A DNA stretch of 64,000 nt from Pelagibius sp. (GTDB lineage: Bacteria; Pseudomonadota; Alphaproteobacteria; Kiloniellales; Kiloniellaceae), in assembly GCF_028289705.1 (NCBI RefSeq), contig NZ_JANQOI010000189.1, positions 34,452-98,451 on the forward strand, written 5' to 3'. A program made the position numbers and the translations under genes. Under the pieces are notes generated by a model. That model worked only from the letters and a program-made list of their open reading frames with translations, had not been told where the DNA came from and did no database searches. This document shows positions 1 to 9,191 of the stretch, piece by piece (the first letter of the stretch is position 1; each line of letters opens with the position of its first letter).

Positions 1-63
1 TCTTCAATTGCCGGCTTGCTGTGGGACCCAGCGGACCGGCTGACTTATTCCGTGAGGGGATTG

Positions 64-1563
64 ATGGATATTGCCTTTGCCGCGCCAAGTCTTCCGAACT
101 CCGGCGCTCTGGTGGTCGGCGTGCTGGATCAGCGAAAACTGACGCCCTCGGCCGCGCATTTGAACAAGCTGACCGACGGAGCACTGGAGCGCGCCATCGA
201 TGCCAACGGCTTCGCCGGCAAGCGGGGCGAGCTGCTGGAGATCGTCGCGCCGGCGGGGCTGAACAACAGCCGTATCCTGCTGGTGGGGATGGGCGCGCCC
301 GCCAAGCTGACCGTCAAGGATCTGCGCAACCTCGGCGGCAGCGTGGCCGCACATCTGTTGCGGGTGCGCGAGGTCAAGGCAGCGGTGCTGCTGGATAAGC
401 TGAGGGGCGGCAAGGCTGCGCCGGAACGGGCCGCCAACTATGCCCTCGGGGCCGTGCTGCGCAGCTATCGCTTCGACAAGTACAAGACCAAGGAAAAGCC
501 GGAGAAGAAGCCTCGGCTGAAGGAGATCAAGTTTCATCTCGAGGATGCTGCGGCGGCCAAGAAGGCCTTTCAGCGGCTGCAGAAGCTGGCCGACGGGGTT
601 TTCCTGACCCGCGATCTGGTGAGCGAGCCGGCCAATGTGATTTTCCCCAAGTCGTTCGTCGCAGAGGCCCGCAAGCTCGGCAAGCTGGGCATCAAGGTCC
701 AGGCGCTGGGCGAGAAGGAGATGGCGAAGCTCGGCATGGGCTCCCTGCTCGGCGTGGGGCAGGGTTCGGCCCACGAGCCGCAGCTTCTGGTCATGGTCTG
801 GCAGGGCGCCCCCAACGCCAAGGACAAGCAGCCCCTGGCCTTTGTCGGCAAGGGGGTGACCTTCGATACCGGCGGCATCTCCCTCAAGCCCGCTGCCGGC
901 ATGGAAGACATGAAGTGGGATATGGGCGGCGCCGGCACCGTGATCGGCCTGATGAAGGCCCTGGCCGGCCGCAAGGCGAAGGTGAACGTCGTGGGCATCT
1001 GCGGCCTGGTGGAGAACATGCCCTCCAGCACCGCGCAGCGGCCCGGCGACATCGTCACCTCCATGTCCGGCCAGACCATCGAGGTGCTGAACACCGATGC
1101 CGAGGGGCGCCTCGTGCTTGCCGATGCGCTGTGGTACGTGCAGGAGCGCTTCAAACCCAAGCTGATCGTCGATCTGGCGACCCTGACCGGCGCCATCATC
1201 ATCTCCTTGGGGCATGAGAACGCCGGGCTGTTCAGCAACGACGACAAGCTGTCGGACCAGCTCACCGCCGCCGGCAAGGAGGTCGGCGAACTGGTCTGGC
1301 GGATGCCGCTCAGCAGCGACTACGATAAGCTGATCGACTGTGACGCGGCGGACATGAAGAACATCAGCGGCGGGCGGGCCGGTGGATCCATCACCGCAGC
1401 CCAATTCCTGCAGCGCTTCATCAAGAACGGGACTCCCTGGGCCCACCTCGATATCGCCGGGGTTGCCTGGTCCGCCAAGGAAAAGGCGACGGTGCCGAAG
1501 GGCGGGACCGGCTTCGGGGTGCAGTTGCTGGACAGCTTTGTCGCCAAGCACCACGAGAAGTAG
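64..1563 (+). CDS. pepA: Leucyl aminopeptidase (M17 family)
   Basis: Cytosolic metallo-exopeptidase that removes N-terminal residues, chiefly leucine, from peptides. The 499-residue product has the usual family length. The M17 metal and catalytic blocks are present: GKGVTFDTGG near residues 262-271 (catalytic Lys and metal Asp) and the family signature NTDAEGRL near 343-350. The N-terminal half is the variable macro-like domain. I chose the ATG at 64, which opens MDIAFAAP. holC follows 41 bases downstream on the same strand, a pairing common in proteobacteria. Identity is secure; the M17 family also contains DNA-binding regulators, and nothing here decides that role. Confidence 0.96.
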   Translation: MDIAFAAPSLPNSGALVVGVLDQRKLTPSAAHLNKLTDGALERAIDANGFAGKRGELLEIVAPAGLNNSRILLVGMGAPAKLTVKDLRNLGGSVAAHLLRVREVKAAVLLDKLRGGKAAPERAANYALGAVLRSYRFDKYKTKEKPEKKPRLKEIKFHLEDAAAAKKAFQRLQKLADGVFLTRDLVSEPANVIFPKSFVAEARKLGKLGIKVQALGEKEMAKLGMGSLLGVGQGSAHEPQLLVMVWQGAPNAKDKQPLAFVGKGVTFDTGGISLKPAAGMEDMKWDMGGAGTVIGLMKALAGRKAKVNVVGICGLVENMPSSTAQRPGDIVTSMSGQTIEVLNTDAEGRLVLADALWYVQERFKPKLIVDLATLTGAIIISLGHENAGLFSNDDKLSDQLTAAGKEVGELVWRMPLSSDYDKLIDCDAADMKNISGGRAGGSITAAQFLQRFIKNGTPWAHLDIAGVAWSAKEKATVPKGGTGFGVQLLDSFVAKHHEK

Positions 1564-1604
1564 GAACGTCGGTCCAGGGGAATAGTGGGGAAGGGGCTTC
1601 GCCC

Positions 1605-2054
1605 ATGGCCGAAGTTCGCTTCTATCATCTGACACGGACGGCCCTGGACCGGGCTTTGCCGCAGATGTTGGAGAAGACGCTGGAGCGGGGCCAGCGTGCC
1701 GTCGTGCGCGCGGCCTCGGAAGAGCGGGTCGAAGCCCTGGCGGCAAGCCTCTGGACCTACCACGACCGATCCTTCCTGCCCCACGGCAGCCTCAAGGACG
1801 GCAACGCCGACCGGCAGCCGGTCTGGCTGACCACCGAAGAGGCCGTGCCCAACGGCGCCGAGGTTCTGTTTCTGACCGACGGCAGCGAGGCCGAGGATCT
1901 GGAACGCTTCAGCCTCTGTGCGATCCTCTTCGACGGTTCGGACGAAGACGCCGTGGCGGCGGCGCGCGGGCAATGGACGACGCTCAAATCAGCCGGTCAC
2001 GCGGTCACCTACTGGCAGCAGGACGAAGCCGGCCGCTGGAGCCAGAAGGCGTAA
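1605..2054 (+). CDS. holC: DNA polymerase III subunit chi
   Basis: Clamp-loader accessory subunit that links the psi subunit to single-strand binding protein at the replication fork. The 149-residue product starts MAEVRFYHLT and carries the chi-like core: a short strand, a helix with LPQMLEKTLERG, the LWTYHDRSFLPHG block (residues about 48-60) and PVWLTTEE. Length fits the alphaproteobacterial family. It lies just behind pepA, probably as one transcript, and its stop is only 9 bases from the stop of the convergent ABC-F gene, so no terminator fits between them. Confidence 0.92.
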   Translation: MAEVRFYHLTRTALDRALPQMLEKTLERGQRAVVRAASEERVEALAASLWTYHDRSFLPHGSLKDGNADRQPVWLTTEEAVPNGAEVLFLTDGSEAEDLERFSLCAILFDGSDEDAVAAARGQWTTLKSAGHAVTYWQQDEAGRWSQKA

Positions 2055-2062
2055 CCCCCGAT

Positions 2063-3946
2063 CTAAGCTTCCTCGAGGGCTGACTGGAGTTCCAGCCAGC
2101 GCTCTTCCGCCGCGGCGAGGCGCTGCTTGACCTGGCCGAAGGCGACTTGCAGTTCCTGCAGAGCGGCGGTCGGCCCGTCGTAGGCCTCCGGGTCGGCCAG
2201 CTTGGCTTCCAGCCTGGTCTTTTCGTTTTCCAGGCGCGCAATCTCCGCTTCGGCCCCTTTGCAGGCCTTGCGCAGGTCGGCGACGGCGGCCCTGGCTTCG
2301 GCGGCAGCGCGGCGGCGGTCTTTTTTGGAGACCGCCTGGTCGCGTTTTGGCTTTTCGCCCCGCTGGCGCGCGCGTTCCTGCCGACGCTGTTCCATCAGCA
2401 GCTTGCGGTAGTCGTCCATGTCGCCGTCGTAGCTGGTCACCGTACCATCGGCGACCAGCCACAGGCGGTCCGCCGTCAGCTCGATGAGGTGCGGGTCGTG
2501 GCTCACCAGGATGACCGCGCCCTCGAAGGCGCCGAGTGCCTGGATCAGCGCCTGGCGGGAATCCACGTCCAGGTGGTTGGTCGGCTCGTCGAGGATCAGC
2601 ACATGGGGGGCGTCGCGGCTCATCAGGGCGAACAGCAGGCGCGCCTTCTCGCCGCCGGAGAGCTTGCCGACCGCCACCTCCGCCCTGTCGACGCCGAAGC
2701 CGAAGCGGCCGAGCTGGGCGCGCAGCTTGGTTTCTGTCTCCAGCGGCGATAGGCGCGCCATGTGCTGCAGCGGCGTTGCCTCAAGGTCCAGTTCTTCGGC
2801 CTGATCCTGGGCGAAATAGCCGATCTTCAGCTTGCTGGAGCGGGTCATGCGGCCTTGCATGGGCTTCAGCCGGCCGGCGAGGAGCCGGGAGAGGGTCGAC
2901 TTGCCGTTGCCGTTGGCGCCCAGCAGGGCGATCCGGTCGTCCATGTCCAGGCGCAGGTCGAGGCGCGAGAGCACCGGCTTCTCCGCCTCGTAGCCCACCG
3001 CCGCCCCTTCCAGGGTCAGGATCGGCGGTGACAGCCGACCCGGCTCGGGAAAGCCGAAGGTGACGGTGCGCTCTTCCATGACCGAGGCGATCGGCTCCAT
3101 CCGCGCCAGGGCCTTGAGGCGCGACTGCGCCTGCCGCGCCTTGCTGGCCTTGTAGCGGAAGCGGTCGACGAAGGCCTGGATGTGGCGGCGCTGCGCCTGC
3201 TGCTTGGCCTGGAGAGCGGTCTGGTGTTCCAGGTGCTCGCGGCGCAGTCGCTCGAAGCGGTCGTAGTTCCCGCTGTAGGCGGTCAGGCGGCGCTGCTCCA
3301 GGTGGATGATCCGGTTAACGGCCCGGTTCAGCAGGTCGCGGTCGTGGGAGACCAGCAGCAGCGTGCCGGGATAGCCCTTCAGGAAGCCCTCCAGCCAAAG
3401 CGAGGCTTCCAGGTCGAGGTGATTGGTCGGCTCGTCCAGCAGCAGCAGGTCCGGCGCCGAAAACAGCAGGGCGGCCAGGGCGACCCGCATGCGCCAGCCA
3501 CCGGAGAATTCGCCGCAGGGCCGCTGCTGGGCGGCCTCGTCGAAGCCCAGGCCGGCGAGGATGCGGGCGGCCCGGGCGGGGGCGCTGTCGGCGCCGATGG
3601 TGGCCAGGCGCTCGTGCAGCTCGGCGATCCGGGCCGCATCGCTGGCGACCTCGGCCTCGGCCAGCAGGGCAGTGCGCTCGCGGTCGGCGGCCAGGACGGT
3701 ATCGATCAGGCTGGTGGGGCCGGAGGGCGCGTCCTGCGCAACCTTGCCGACGCGCAGGTTGCGCGGGATCGAGATGCCGCCCTGGTCGGGATGCAACTCG
3801 CCGGAAATGAGCTTCAGCAGCGTGGTCTTGCCGGAGCCGTTGCGGCCGACGAGACCCACCCGTTCGCCCTTGTTGACGGCGACCGTGGCCCCCTCGAACA
3901 GCGGGTCGCCCTGGACCCGGTAGGCCAAATCGTTGATGTGCAACAT
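2063..3946 (-). CDS. ABC-F family ATPase (Uup/YheS-like)
   Basis: Soluble twin-ATPase protein. ABC-F members act on ribosomes rather than as transporters, and there are no membrane segments. The 627-residue product has Walker A GRNGSGKTT at 34-42, signature FSGGWR near 147 and Walker B LLLLDEPTNHLD near 167-178. A second set follows: GANGNGKST, LSGGEK and DEPTNHLD. The last 110 or so residues are charged and heptad-like, matching the C-terminal coiled coil of Uup and YheS. The gene faces away from ndk across a 258-base gap. The exact subfamily cannot be fixed by eye. Confidence 0.93.
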   Translation of the reverse strand: MLHINDLAYRVQGDPLFEGATVAVNKGERVGLVGRNGSGKTTLLKLISGELHPDQGGISIPRNLRVGKVAQDAPSGPTSLIDTVLAADRERTALLAEAEVASDAARIAELHERLATIGADSAPARAARILAGLGFDEAAQQRPCGEFSGGWRMRVALAALLFSAPDLLLLDEPTNHLDLEASLWLEGFLKGYPGTLLLVSHDRDLLNRAVNRIIHLEQRRLTAYSGNYDRFERLRREHLEHQTALQAKQQAQRRHIQAFVDRFRYKASKARQAQSRLKALARMEPIASVMEERTVTFGFPEPGRLSPPILTLEGAAVGYEAEKPVLSRLDLRLDMDDRIALLGANGNGKSTLSRLLAGRLKPMQGRMTRSSKLKIGYFAQDQAEELDLEATPLQHMARLSPLETETKLRAQLGRFGFGVDRAEVAVGKLSGGEKARLLFALMSRDAPHVLILDEPTNHLDVDSRQALIQALGAFEGAVILVSHDPHLIELTADRLWLVADGTVTSYDGDMDDYRKLLMEQRRQERARQRGEKPKRDQAVSKKDRRRAAAEARAAVADLRKACKGAEAEIARLENEKTRLEAKLADPEAYDGPTAALQELQVAFGQVKQRLAAAEERWLELQSALEEA

Positions 3947-4204
3947 CGCTGCGGTGCCCGGTGACCTTTGCGGCTGGTCCGGCGGGCGGCTCGGCCACGC
4001 CGGGGCCGGGTGATAGCACGGGATCGGGCCTGCCGAAAGGCCCGGCCCCTCGTGGATTCACCATGCCGGGAGCGCCCGGTCAGAGCCGTTGCCCCTGGGT
4101 GGCAAAGCGTCTATAAGCCCGGCGCGGAGAGGAAGAGACCCGGGCCGCGGCGGCGATCCGGGTGTTTCAAGACGACAGTTTCAATGGAAGGAGGGCCGGG
4201 GTCC

Positions 4205-4627
4205 ATGGCCAAAGAACGAACCTTTTCGATCATCAAGCCGGACGCGACCAAGCGCAACATCACCGGCAAGATTGTCGACCGCCTGGAAGAAGCCGGCCTG
4301 CGCGTCATCGCCAGCAAGCGCATCCATATGACCCGCGAGCAGGCCGAGGGCTTCTATGCCGTTCACCGCGAGCGCCCCTTCTTCAACGATCTCTGCAGCT
4401 TCATGACCTCCGGGCCGGTGGTGGTCCAGGTCCTGGAGGGCGAAGATGCCATCGCCAAGAACCGCGAGGTGATGGGTGCCACCAATCCCGCCGATGCGGC
4501 CCCCGGGACCATCCGCGCCGATTTTGCCGAGTCCATCGAGGCCAACTCGGTACACGGCTCCGACGGGCCGGACACGGCGGTTCAGGAGATCAAGTTCTTC
4601 TTCACCGATCAGGAACTGGTGGGCTGA
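4205..4627 (+). CDS. ndk: Nucleoside diphosphate kinase
   Basis: Transfers the gamma phosphate between nucleoside tri- and diphosphates through a phosphohistidine. The 140-residue product has the usual length; the phosphorylated histidine is His117 in SVHGSD, and the N-terminus [13 protein letters not shown] is typical. The ATG at 4205 was chosen because AAGGAGGG lies just upstream; the frame stays open for about 240 bases before it, but without family similarity. A strong hairpin with a T-run follows at 4662-4699. Confidence 0.97.
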   Translation: MAKERTFSIIKPDATKRNITGKIVDRLEEAGLRVIASKRIHMTREQAEGFYAVHRERPFFNDLCSFMTSGPVVVQVLEGEDAIAKNREVMGATNPADAAPGTIRADFAESIEANSVHGSDGPDTAVQEIKFFFTDQELVG

Positions 4628-4661
4628 CCACTGTCTGGACCGCCGGAAGGCAGCAGACAGC

Positions 4662-4699
4662 AAAAAAAAGGGGCCGGTCCTTGAGGACCGGCCCCTTTC
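4662..4699 (+). terminator. Rho-independent terminator of ndk, probably bidirectional
   Basis: An A-run, then the perfect arms AAAGGGGCCGGTCC and GGACCGGCCCCTTT around a four-base TTGA loop, ending in Ts. It stands 35 bases behind the ndk stop. The A-run on the left side gives a T-run on the other strand, so it can also end the small cox gene that arrives from the right. Confidence 0.9.
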
Positions 4700-4738
4700 G
4701 CATGGGCGCTGGCGTGAGCCAGGCGAAAGCTGCGATGC

Positions 4739-4861
4739 CTAGAGCAGAAAGATCGCCATGCCGAGAAGCACCAGGACCACGAAGGCCGTGGACCAGGTGA
4801 CGAGGCGCACGAAGCCCTTCCAGTTCGATTGGTGCTCGCGGAGCATTTGGTCGTCGGACAT
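4739..4861 (-). CDS. aa3-type cytochrome c oxidase subunit IV (40 residues)
   Basis: Very short gene for the single-helix accessory subunit of the bacterial aa3 terminal oxidase. The protein begins MSDDQMLREHQSNWKGFVRL and continues into one hydrophobic helix of about 18 residues that ends at the stop. The layout of acidic start, H-x-x-x-W-x-x-F/V-R-L and then the membrane helix is characteristic of the small family found with alphaproteobacterial aa3 oxidases. It lies alone, between purN and the ndk terminator, far from any other oxidase gene in the window. AGGG stands 9 bases before the ATG. Confidence 0.82.
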   Translation of the reverse strand: MSDDQMLREHQSNWKGFVRLVTWSTAFVVLVLLGMAIFLL

Positions 4862-4948
4862 GGAATAACCCTGTTCTCGGTTGTTCGGTTCCGGGTCTGT
4901 TTTGCGGTGCCGAGTGGCCCGGGAATCCTCGGCTTGTTTGCCGCTATG

Positions 4949-4978
4949 GTTCTAGCCCGAGACCTATTGTGGGGGCAA
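4949..4978 (-). promoter_or_regulatory. Possible sigma-70 promoter for the small cox gene
   Basis: On the minus strand TTGCCC and TAGAAC are separated by 18 bases, about 90 bases upstream of the cox subunit IV start and behind the purN stop. Sequence resemblance only. Confidence 0.3.
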
Positions 4979-4997
4979 GTCTTGCGGACCGGGGGGC

Positions 4998-5645
4998 TCA
5001 GGCCCCGGGGTCGGGGTTGAACAGCGCCGGACCGTCAGCCCCGCCTGCCTCGACAACGGCGCGACCCCCGGCCAGCCGGACGCGGCTTTCGGCCAGCAGG
5101 CGCAGGCAGTGGGGATAGAGGCGGTGTTCGGCCTGCAGCACCCGGGCCGCAAGCCGGTCCGGATCGTCGTCGGCGAACACCGGGACGGCCGCCTGGCCGA
5201 TGATCGCACCCTCGTCCACGCCTTCGCTGACAAAGTGGACGCTGCAGCCATGCAGCTTGACCCCTGCCGCCAGGGCGCGGGCGTGGGTGTCCAGGCCGGG
5301 GAAGAGCGGCAGGAGCGAGGGATGGATGTTGACGATCCGGCCCTGCCAACGGCGCACGAAGCCCGCGGAGAGCACGCGCATGAAGCCGGCCAGGCAGATC
5401 AGCTCGACGGCTGCCGCCTCCAGGGCCGCCGTCAGCGCCGCTTCGAAGGCGGCGCGATCGGCGTAGGCCTTGTGATCAATCGTCTGGTGCGGGACGCTAA
5501 AGGTGGCGGCGTGGTCGAGGCCGCCGGCGCCGGGTCGGTTGGCAATGACCGTGACGATCTCAGCGGGAAAGGCCGGCTCGGCCGCCGCTTCCAGCAGGGA
5601 CCGCAGGTTGCTGCCACGCCCCGAGATCAGCACCGCGACCCGCAT
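4998..5645 (-). CDS. purN: Phosphoribosylglycinamide formyltransferase
   Basis: Third step of purine synthesis: formylates GAR with 10-formyl-tetrahydrofolate. The 215-residue product starts MRVAVLISGRGSNLRSLL (GAR phosphate loop). It holds NIHPSLLPLFPG with the catalytic Asn and His, and GCSVHFVSEGVDEG with the catalytic Asp. It lies 17 bases behind purM on the same strand, the usual purMN order, so both make one transcript. The tail of about 15 residues is not conserved. Confidence 0.96.
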   Translation of the reverse strand: MRVAVLISGRGSNLRSLLEAAAEPAFPAEIVTVIANRPGAGGLDHAATFSVPHQTIDHKAYADRAAFEAALTAALEAAAVELICLAGFMRVLSAGFVRRWQGRIVNIHPSLLPLFPGLDTHARALAAGVKLHGCSVHFVSEGVDEGAIIGQAAVPVFADDDPDRLAARVLQAEHRLYPHCLRLLAESRVRLAGGRAVVEAGGADGPALFNPDPGA

Positions 5646-5662
5646 CGTTCAGTTCCGGGACC

Positions 5663-6748
5663 TCACGACGGCCATGACAGATCCAGGCCCTCGACGCTGA
5701 CAGGCGCCTGCGCCCCCTGCACCGGCTCGATCCGGCCGATCTCGAAGACCGCCTCGCCGGTGTCCCGCAGCGCCTGGATGACGGGATCGTGGCGCCCGGG
5801 GTCGACCACGAGGACCATGCCGATGCCGCAGTTGAAGGTCCTGGCCATTTCCTCGGGGGCGATCCCCGCGGCATGGGAGAGCCAGCGGAACACCGGCGGG
5901 ACCGGCCAACTGCCCCCGGACAGCCGGACGCCGAGGCCCGGGGGGATAACGCGGGGCAGGTTCTCCGTGAACCCGCCGCCGGTGATGTGGGCGAGGGCCT
6001 TGACGCCGCCCGAGGCCAGGGCCCGCAGGCAGGGTGCAACGTAGATCCGGGTCGGAACCAGCAGGGCCTCCCCCAGGCTCTGGTCCGGGGCGAAGGGCGC
6101 AGGCTGCCCATAGGCGAGGCCCAGGGATTCGACCACCCGCCGCACCAGCGAGAAGCCGTTGGAATGCAGCCCTGAAGAGGCCAGCCCCAGGACAAGATCG
6201 CCGGCCGCCACCTCGGCGCCGGTGAGCACGGCGTCCCGCTCGACGGCCCCGACGGCGAAGCCGGCCAGATCGTAGTCGCCTTCGGCATAGAGGCCCGGCA
6301 TCTCCGCGGTTTCGCCCCCGATCAGGGCGCAGCCGGCCTGACGGCAGCCCTCGGCGATCCCGGCCACGATGGCCCGGCCGGCCTCGACCTCCAGGCGGCC
6401 CGTCGCGTAGTAGTCGAGGAAGAACAGGGGCTCGGCGCCCTGGACCACCAGATCGTTCACGCACATGGCCACCAGGTCGATTCCCACGGTGTCGTGCCGG
6501 CCGGCGGCGATGGCGACCTTGAGCTTGGTGCCCACGCCGTCGTTGGCGGCCACCAGCAGGGGGTCCTCGAAGCCGGCGGCCTTGAGATCGAAAAGGCCGC
6601 CGAAGCCGCCCAGGCCGGCATCGGCCCCCCGCCGGGCCGTGGAGCGGGCCAGGGGCTTGATCGCCTCCACCAGCGCGTTGCCGGCATCGATATCGACGCC
6701 GGCGTCCTTGTAGCTCAGCGTGTTGTGGTGGGGGTCCCGGCTTGTTAT
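5663..6748 (-). CDS. purM: AIR synthetase (phosphoribosylformylglycinamidine cyclo-ligase), apparent AUA start
   Basis: Closes the imidazole ring to make AIR in purine synthesis, as an ATP-dependent dimer. Family blocks are clear: [12 protein letters not shown] at the N-terminus, [22 protein letters not shown] and [11 protein letters not shown]. Between the far-upstream TTG at 6838 and the conserved YKDAGVD there is no in-frame ATG, GTG or TTG. GGGAGGAA ends 4-5 bases before an ATA at 6748, which would give 12-13 residues ahead of the conserved block, as in relatives, and a 361-residue protein. The TTG at 6838 would add 30 unrelated residues and overlap the divergent DUF2066 gene. The start is therefore inferred; the product is certain. 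Confidence 0.93.
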   Translation of the reverse strand: MTSRDPHHNTLSYKDAGVDIDAGNALVEAIKPLARSTARRGADAGLGGFGGLFDLKAAGFEDPLLVAANDGVGTKLKVAIAAGRHDTVGIDLVAMCVNDLVVQGAEPLFFLDYYATGRLEVEAGRAIVAGIAEGCRQAGCALIGGETAEMPGLYAEGDYDLAGFAVGAVERDAVLTGAEVAAGDLVLGLASSGLHSNGFSLVRRVVESLGLAYGQPAPFAPDQSLGEALLVPTRIYVAPCLRALASGGVKALAHITGGGFTENLPRVIPPGLGVRLSGGSWPVPPVFRWLSHAAGIAPEEMARTFNCGIGMVLVVDPGRHDPVIQALRDTGEAVFEIGRIEPVQGAQAPVSVEGLDLSWPS

Positions 6749-6837
6749 GGCTTCCTCCCAGCACTTGGAGTATTTAGGTGGAGAGCAAAGAAGGCCCGCT
6801 TTGTGGGGCGAAGATAGAGAATCCGGGACGGTTTGCA

Positions 6838-8007
6838 ATGCGGTTTCGCCGGGGATTCGGCGCCGTTTTCACGGCTGGGATGCTGGGCTTGCTGGGCGGC
6901 GTTTGGTTGCTGGCCGGCAACGCACCGGCCCACGCGCAGAGCGACATCTTTACGGTTCGGGCGGTGCCGGTCGACGAAACCGCGGAGACCGCGGCGGCGG
7001 CCCGTCAGGCGGCCATCTCCGCCGGCCAACAACTGGCGTTCGACCGCCTGCTGGCCCGGCTCGTCCCCCTCGACCAGATTGCCCAGGTGCCTGTGCTGGG
7101 GCCGGGGCTCCTGGAGTTCTATGTGCTCGACTTCTCAGTGGCGAACGAGCGGACATCGCCGGTGCGCTACCTCGCGGATATGACCTTCCGCTTCAACGCG
7201 GGGGAGGTGCGCACCCTGCTGCGCAACAGCGGCGTGGGGTTTGCTGAAACCCGTAGCAAGCCGCTCCTGGTGCTCCCTGTCTTCACCGGGGAGGGGGATG
7301 TGCCGCGGCTTTGGCTGGACCCCAATCCCTGGCGAGTTGCCTGGTCGCAGCGTCTCGCGGACGACGGGCTGGTGCCACTGCAGGTCCCGCTTGGCGATCT
7401 GCGCGATGTGGCCTCGATCGATGCCTCCCGCGCTCAGGCCGGCGACTTCGCAGGCCTCTCGGCAATCGGCGAGGCCTATGGCGCAGGGGAAGTCCTGGTC
7501 AGCGAGGCGAGCCTCAGCGGCGATACGCTTGCCGGCAGCGCCCGTCTGGCCATCGTCAGCAACCGCTACGAGATGGGGCAGCTTCGCACGACGCAGCGCG
7601 ACGAAGTGGTGCAGGCGGTTGAGGAGGCTGAAGCCGATTTCTTCGCCCGCGCCGCCCAGTCGGTCGACTCGTCGATCCAGGAAGCCTGGAAGCAGCAGAA
7701 CTTGCTGCAGTTCAGCAACCAGCGCTCCATCGCCGTCTTCGTTCCCCTCGGCGGGCTATCGGACTGGATCGAGGTGCGCCGGCGCATCGACGGGGTTGCC
7801 TCGATCCAGGCCATCGGCGTCACCAGCCTGTCGCGCCGGGTGGCGGAGATGGAGATCACCTTCGTGGGCGATGAGCAACGGCTGACGCGGGCTCTGGCGC
7901 AGCGGGATCTCTTTCTGTCCCTGCGCGAGGACAGCAATTGGGAGCTGACGCTTGCCGGCAGGGGGCCTGCCGTTCCCACGGACCGGCCGGCACCGCCGCT
8001 GCAATGA
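6838..8007 (+). CDS. DUF2066 domain protein, exported
   Basis: Function unknown. The 389-residue product begins with a Sec signal peptide (MRFRRGFG, a hydrophobic stretch, then APAHA before QS near residue 34), so it acts outside the cytoplasm. The remainder matches the DUF2066 pattern as I know it: R-A-V-x-V-D-E-T-A near residue 45, [11 protein letters not shown], and a long mixed region ending in a short proline tail. The ATG at 6838 was preferred over an upstream GTG because the signal peptide starts there. Its stop overlaps the next start by ATGA. Confidence 0.8.
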   Translation: MRFRRGFGAVFTAGMLGLLGGVWLLAGNAPAHAQSDIFTVRAVPVDETAETAAAARQAAISAGQQLAFDRLLARLVPLDQIAQVPVLGPGLLEFYVLDFSVANERTSPVRYLADMTFRFNAGEVRTLLRNSGVGFAETRSKPLLVLPVFTGEGDVPRLWLDPNPWRVAWSQRLADDGLVPLQVPLGDLRDVASIDASRAQAGDFAGLSAIGEAYGAGEVLVSEASLSGDTLAGSARLAIVSNRYEMGQLRTTQRDEVVQAVEEAEADFFARAAQSVDSSIQEAWKQQNLLQFSNQRSIAVFVPLGGLSDWIEVRRRIDGVASIQAIGVTSLSRRVAEMEITFVGDEQRLTRALAQRDLFLSLREDSNWELTLAGRGPAVPTDRPAPPLQ

Positions 8008-9191
8008 GCGAAGCCCGCGACGAGACCGGCCAGGGCGAATCGCCCGCCGTGGCGGCAGACCGAACGGAGCCGCTGCCGGCAAACAGCGGGCCGATCGCGC
8101 GCAGTTTTCGCTTCTGGCTGATCCTGCTGGTGGTCGTCCTGCTGCTGACCTATCTGCTGCGCAGCGTTCTGCTGCCCTTCGTCGCCGGCATGGCAGTGGC
8201 CTATTTGCTGGACCCAGTCTGCGACCGCCTCGAGCGGTGGAAGCTGTCGCGCACCTGGGCGACCACCATCGTCACGGTGCTCTTCGTCCTGATCTGCGTG
8301 ATGATCCTGGTGATCCTGGTGCCGGCGGTGGTCGGCCAGATCACCGCGCTGATCGAGCGGGCACCGGCCTATCTGGGCGCGATCCAGCGCGAGATCGGCG
8401 AGGCGATTGCGATGCTGCAGGACCGCCTGGAACCCGAGACCCTCAAGCGCCTGCAGGAGGCGCTGCGGGGTTCGGCCGACAAGATGATTGCCTGGGCCAC
8501 CAGTCTCTTGGCCGGTGTCATCTCCGGCGGCGTGGCCTTCTTCAACTTCCTGGCTCTCTTGGTGATCACGCCTGTCGTGGCGTTCTACCTGCTGAGGGAC
8601 TGGGACCGCATCGTCCACCAGGTCGACGATGCCCTGCCGCGCAAGCACCTGCAGACCATCCGGGTCCTGGGCCGGGAAGTGGATGACACCCTGGCCGGTT
8701 TCCTGCGGGGACAGGGCATGGTCTGCTTCATCCTTGCGGGTTTCTATGCCATCGGGCTCACTGTCGCGGGGCTCGATTTCGGATTGATCGTCGGGCTGAT
8801 TGCCGGCTTCCTGTCCTTCATTCCCTATGTCGGATCGCTGGTCGGGCTGTTCCTCTCCGTGGGCCTGGCATTGGCCCAGTTCGACAGCTTTGTCGACGTC
8901 GCCATTGTCGCCGCGGTGTTCTTCGTCGGACAGGCCGTCGAAGGGAACTTCCTGACCCCCAAGCTGGTCGGCGAGAAGGTCGGCCTGCACCCCGTCTGGG
9001 TCATGTTCGCTCTGTTGGCCGGCGGCGCGCTGTTCGGTTTTGTCGGCGTCCTTCTGGCAGTCCCGGTGGCGGCGATCGTGGGTGTGGGCGTGCGCTTTGC
9101 CATCGCCCAGTACCGCGTCAGTTCCTACTACACTGGCCTTCCCGACAGTCCGTCCGATCCAAGAGGGGCGGGCACGGACGACACGGCGTGA
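8004..9191 (+). CDS. AI-2E family transporter (PerM-like membrane protein)
   Basis: Polytopic inner-membrane protein of the AI-2E exporter/PerM family; members export small molecules or serve as antiporters, and the substrate here is unknown. The 395-residue product has two N-terminal helices (about 35-85), one near 95-115, an amphipathic stretch, then four or five further helices. The family block near residues 260-285, FIPYVGSLVG, is present, as is the later QAVEGNFLTPKLVG. The ATG overlaps the DUF2066 stop (ATGA) and its own stop overlaps hdaA (GTGA), so the three genes are translationally coupled. Confidence 0.9.
   Translation: MSEARDETGQGESPAVAADRTEPLPANSGPIARSFRFWLILLVVVLLLTYLLRSVLLPFVAGMAVAYLLDPVCDRLERWKLSRTWATTIVTVLFVLICVMILVILVPAVVGQITALIERAPAYLGAIQREIGEAIAMLQDRLEPETLKRLQEALRGSADKMIAWATSLLAGVISGGVAFFNFLALLVITPVVAFYLLRDWDRIVHQVDDALPRKHLQTIRVLGREVDDTLAGFLRGQGMVCFILAGFYAIGLTVAGLDFGLIVGLIAGFLSFIPYVGSLVGLFLSVGLALAQFDSFVDVAIVAAVFFVGQAVEGNFLTPKLVGEKVGLHPVWVMFALLAGGALFGFVGVLLAVPVAAIVGVGVRFAIAQYRVSSYYTGLPDSPSDPRGAGTDDTA

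Noticed and set aside
4..1746. Long minus-strand open frame opposite pepA and holC
   Set aside because: It is antisense to two clear genes, rich in Gly, Ala and Arg, and has no family pattern; typical of high-GC shadow frames.
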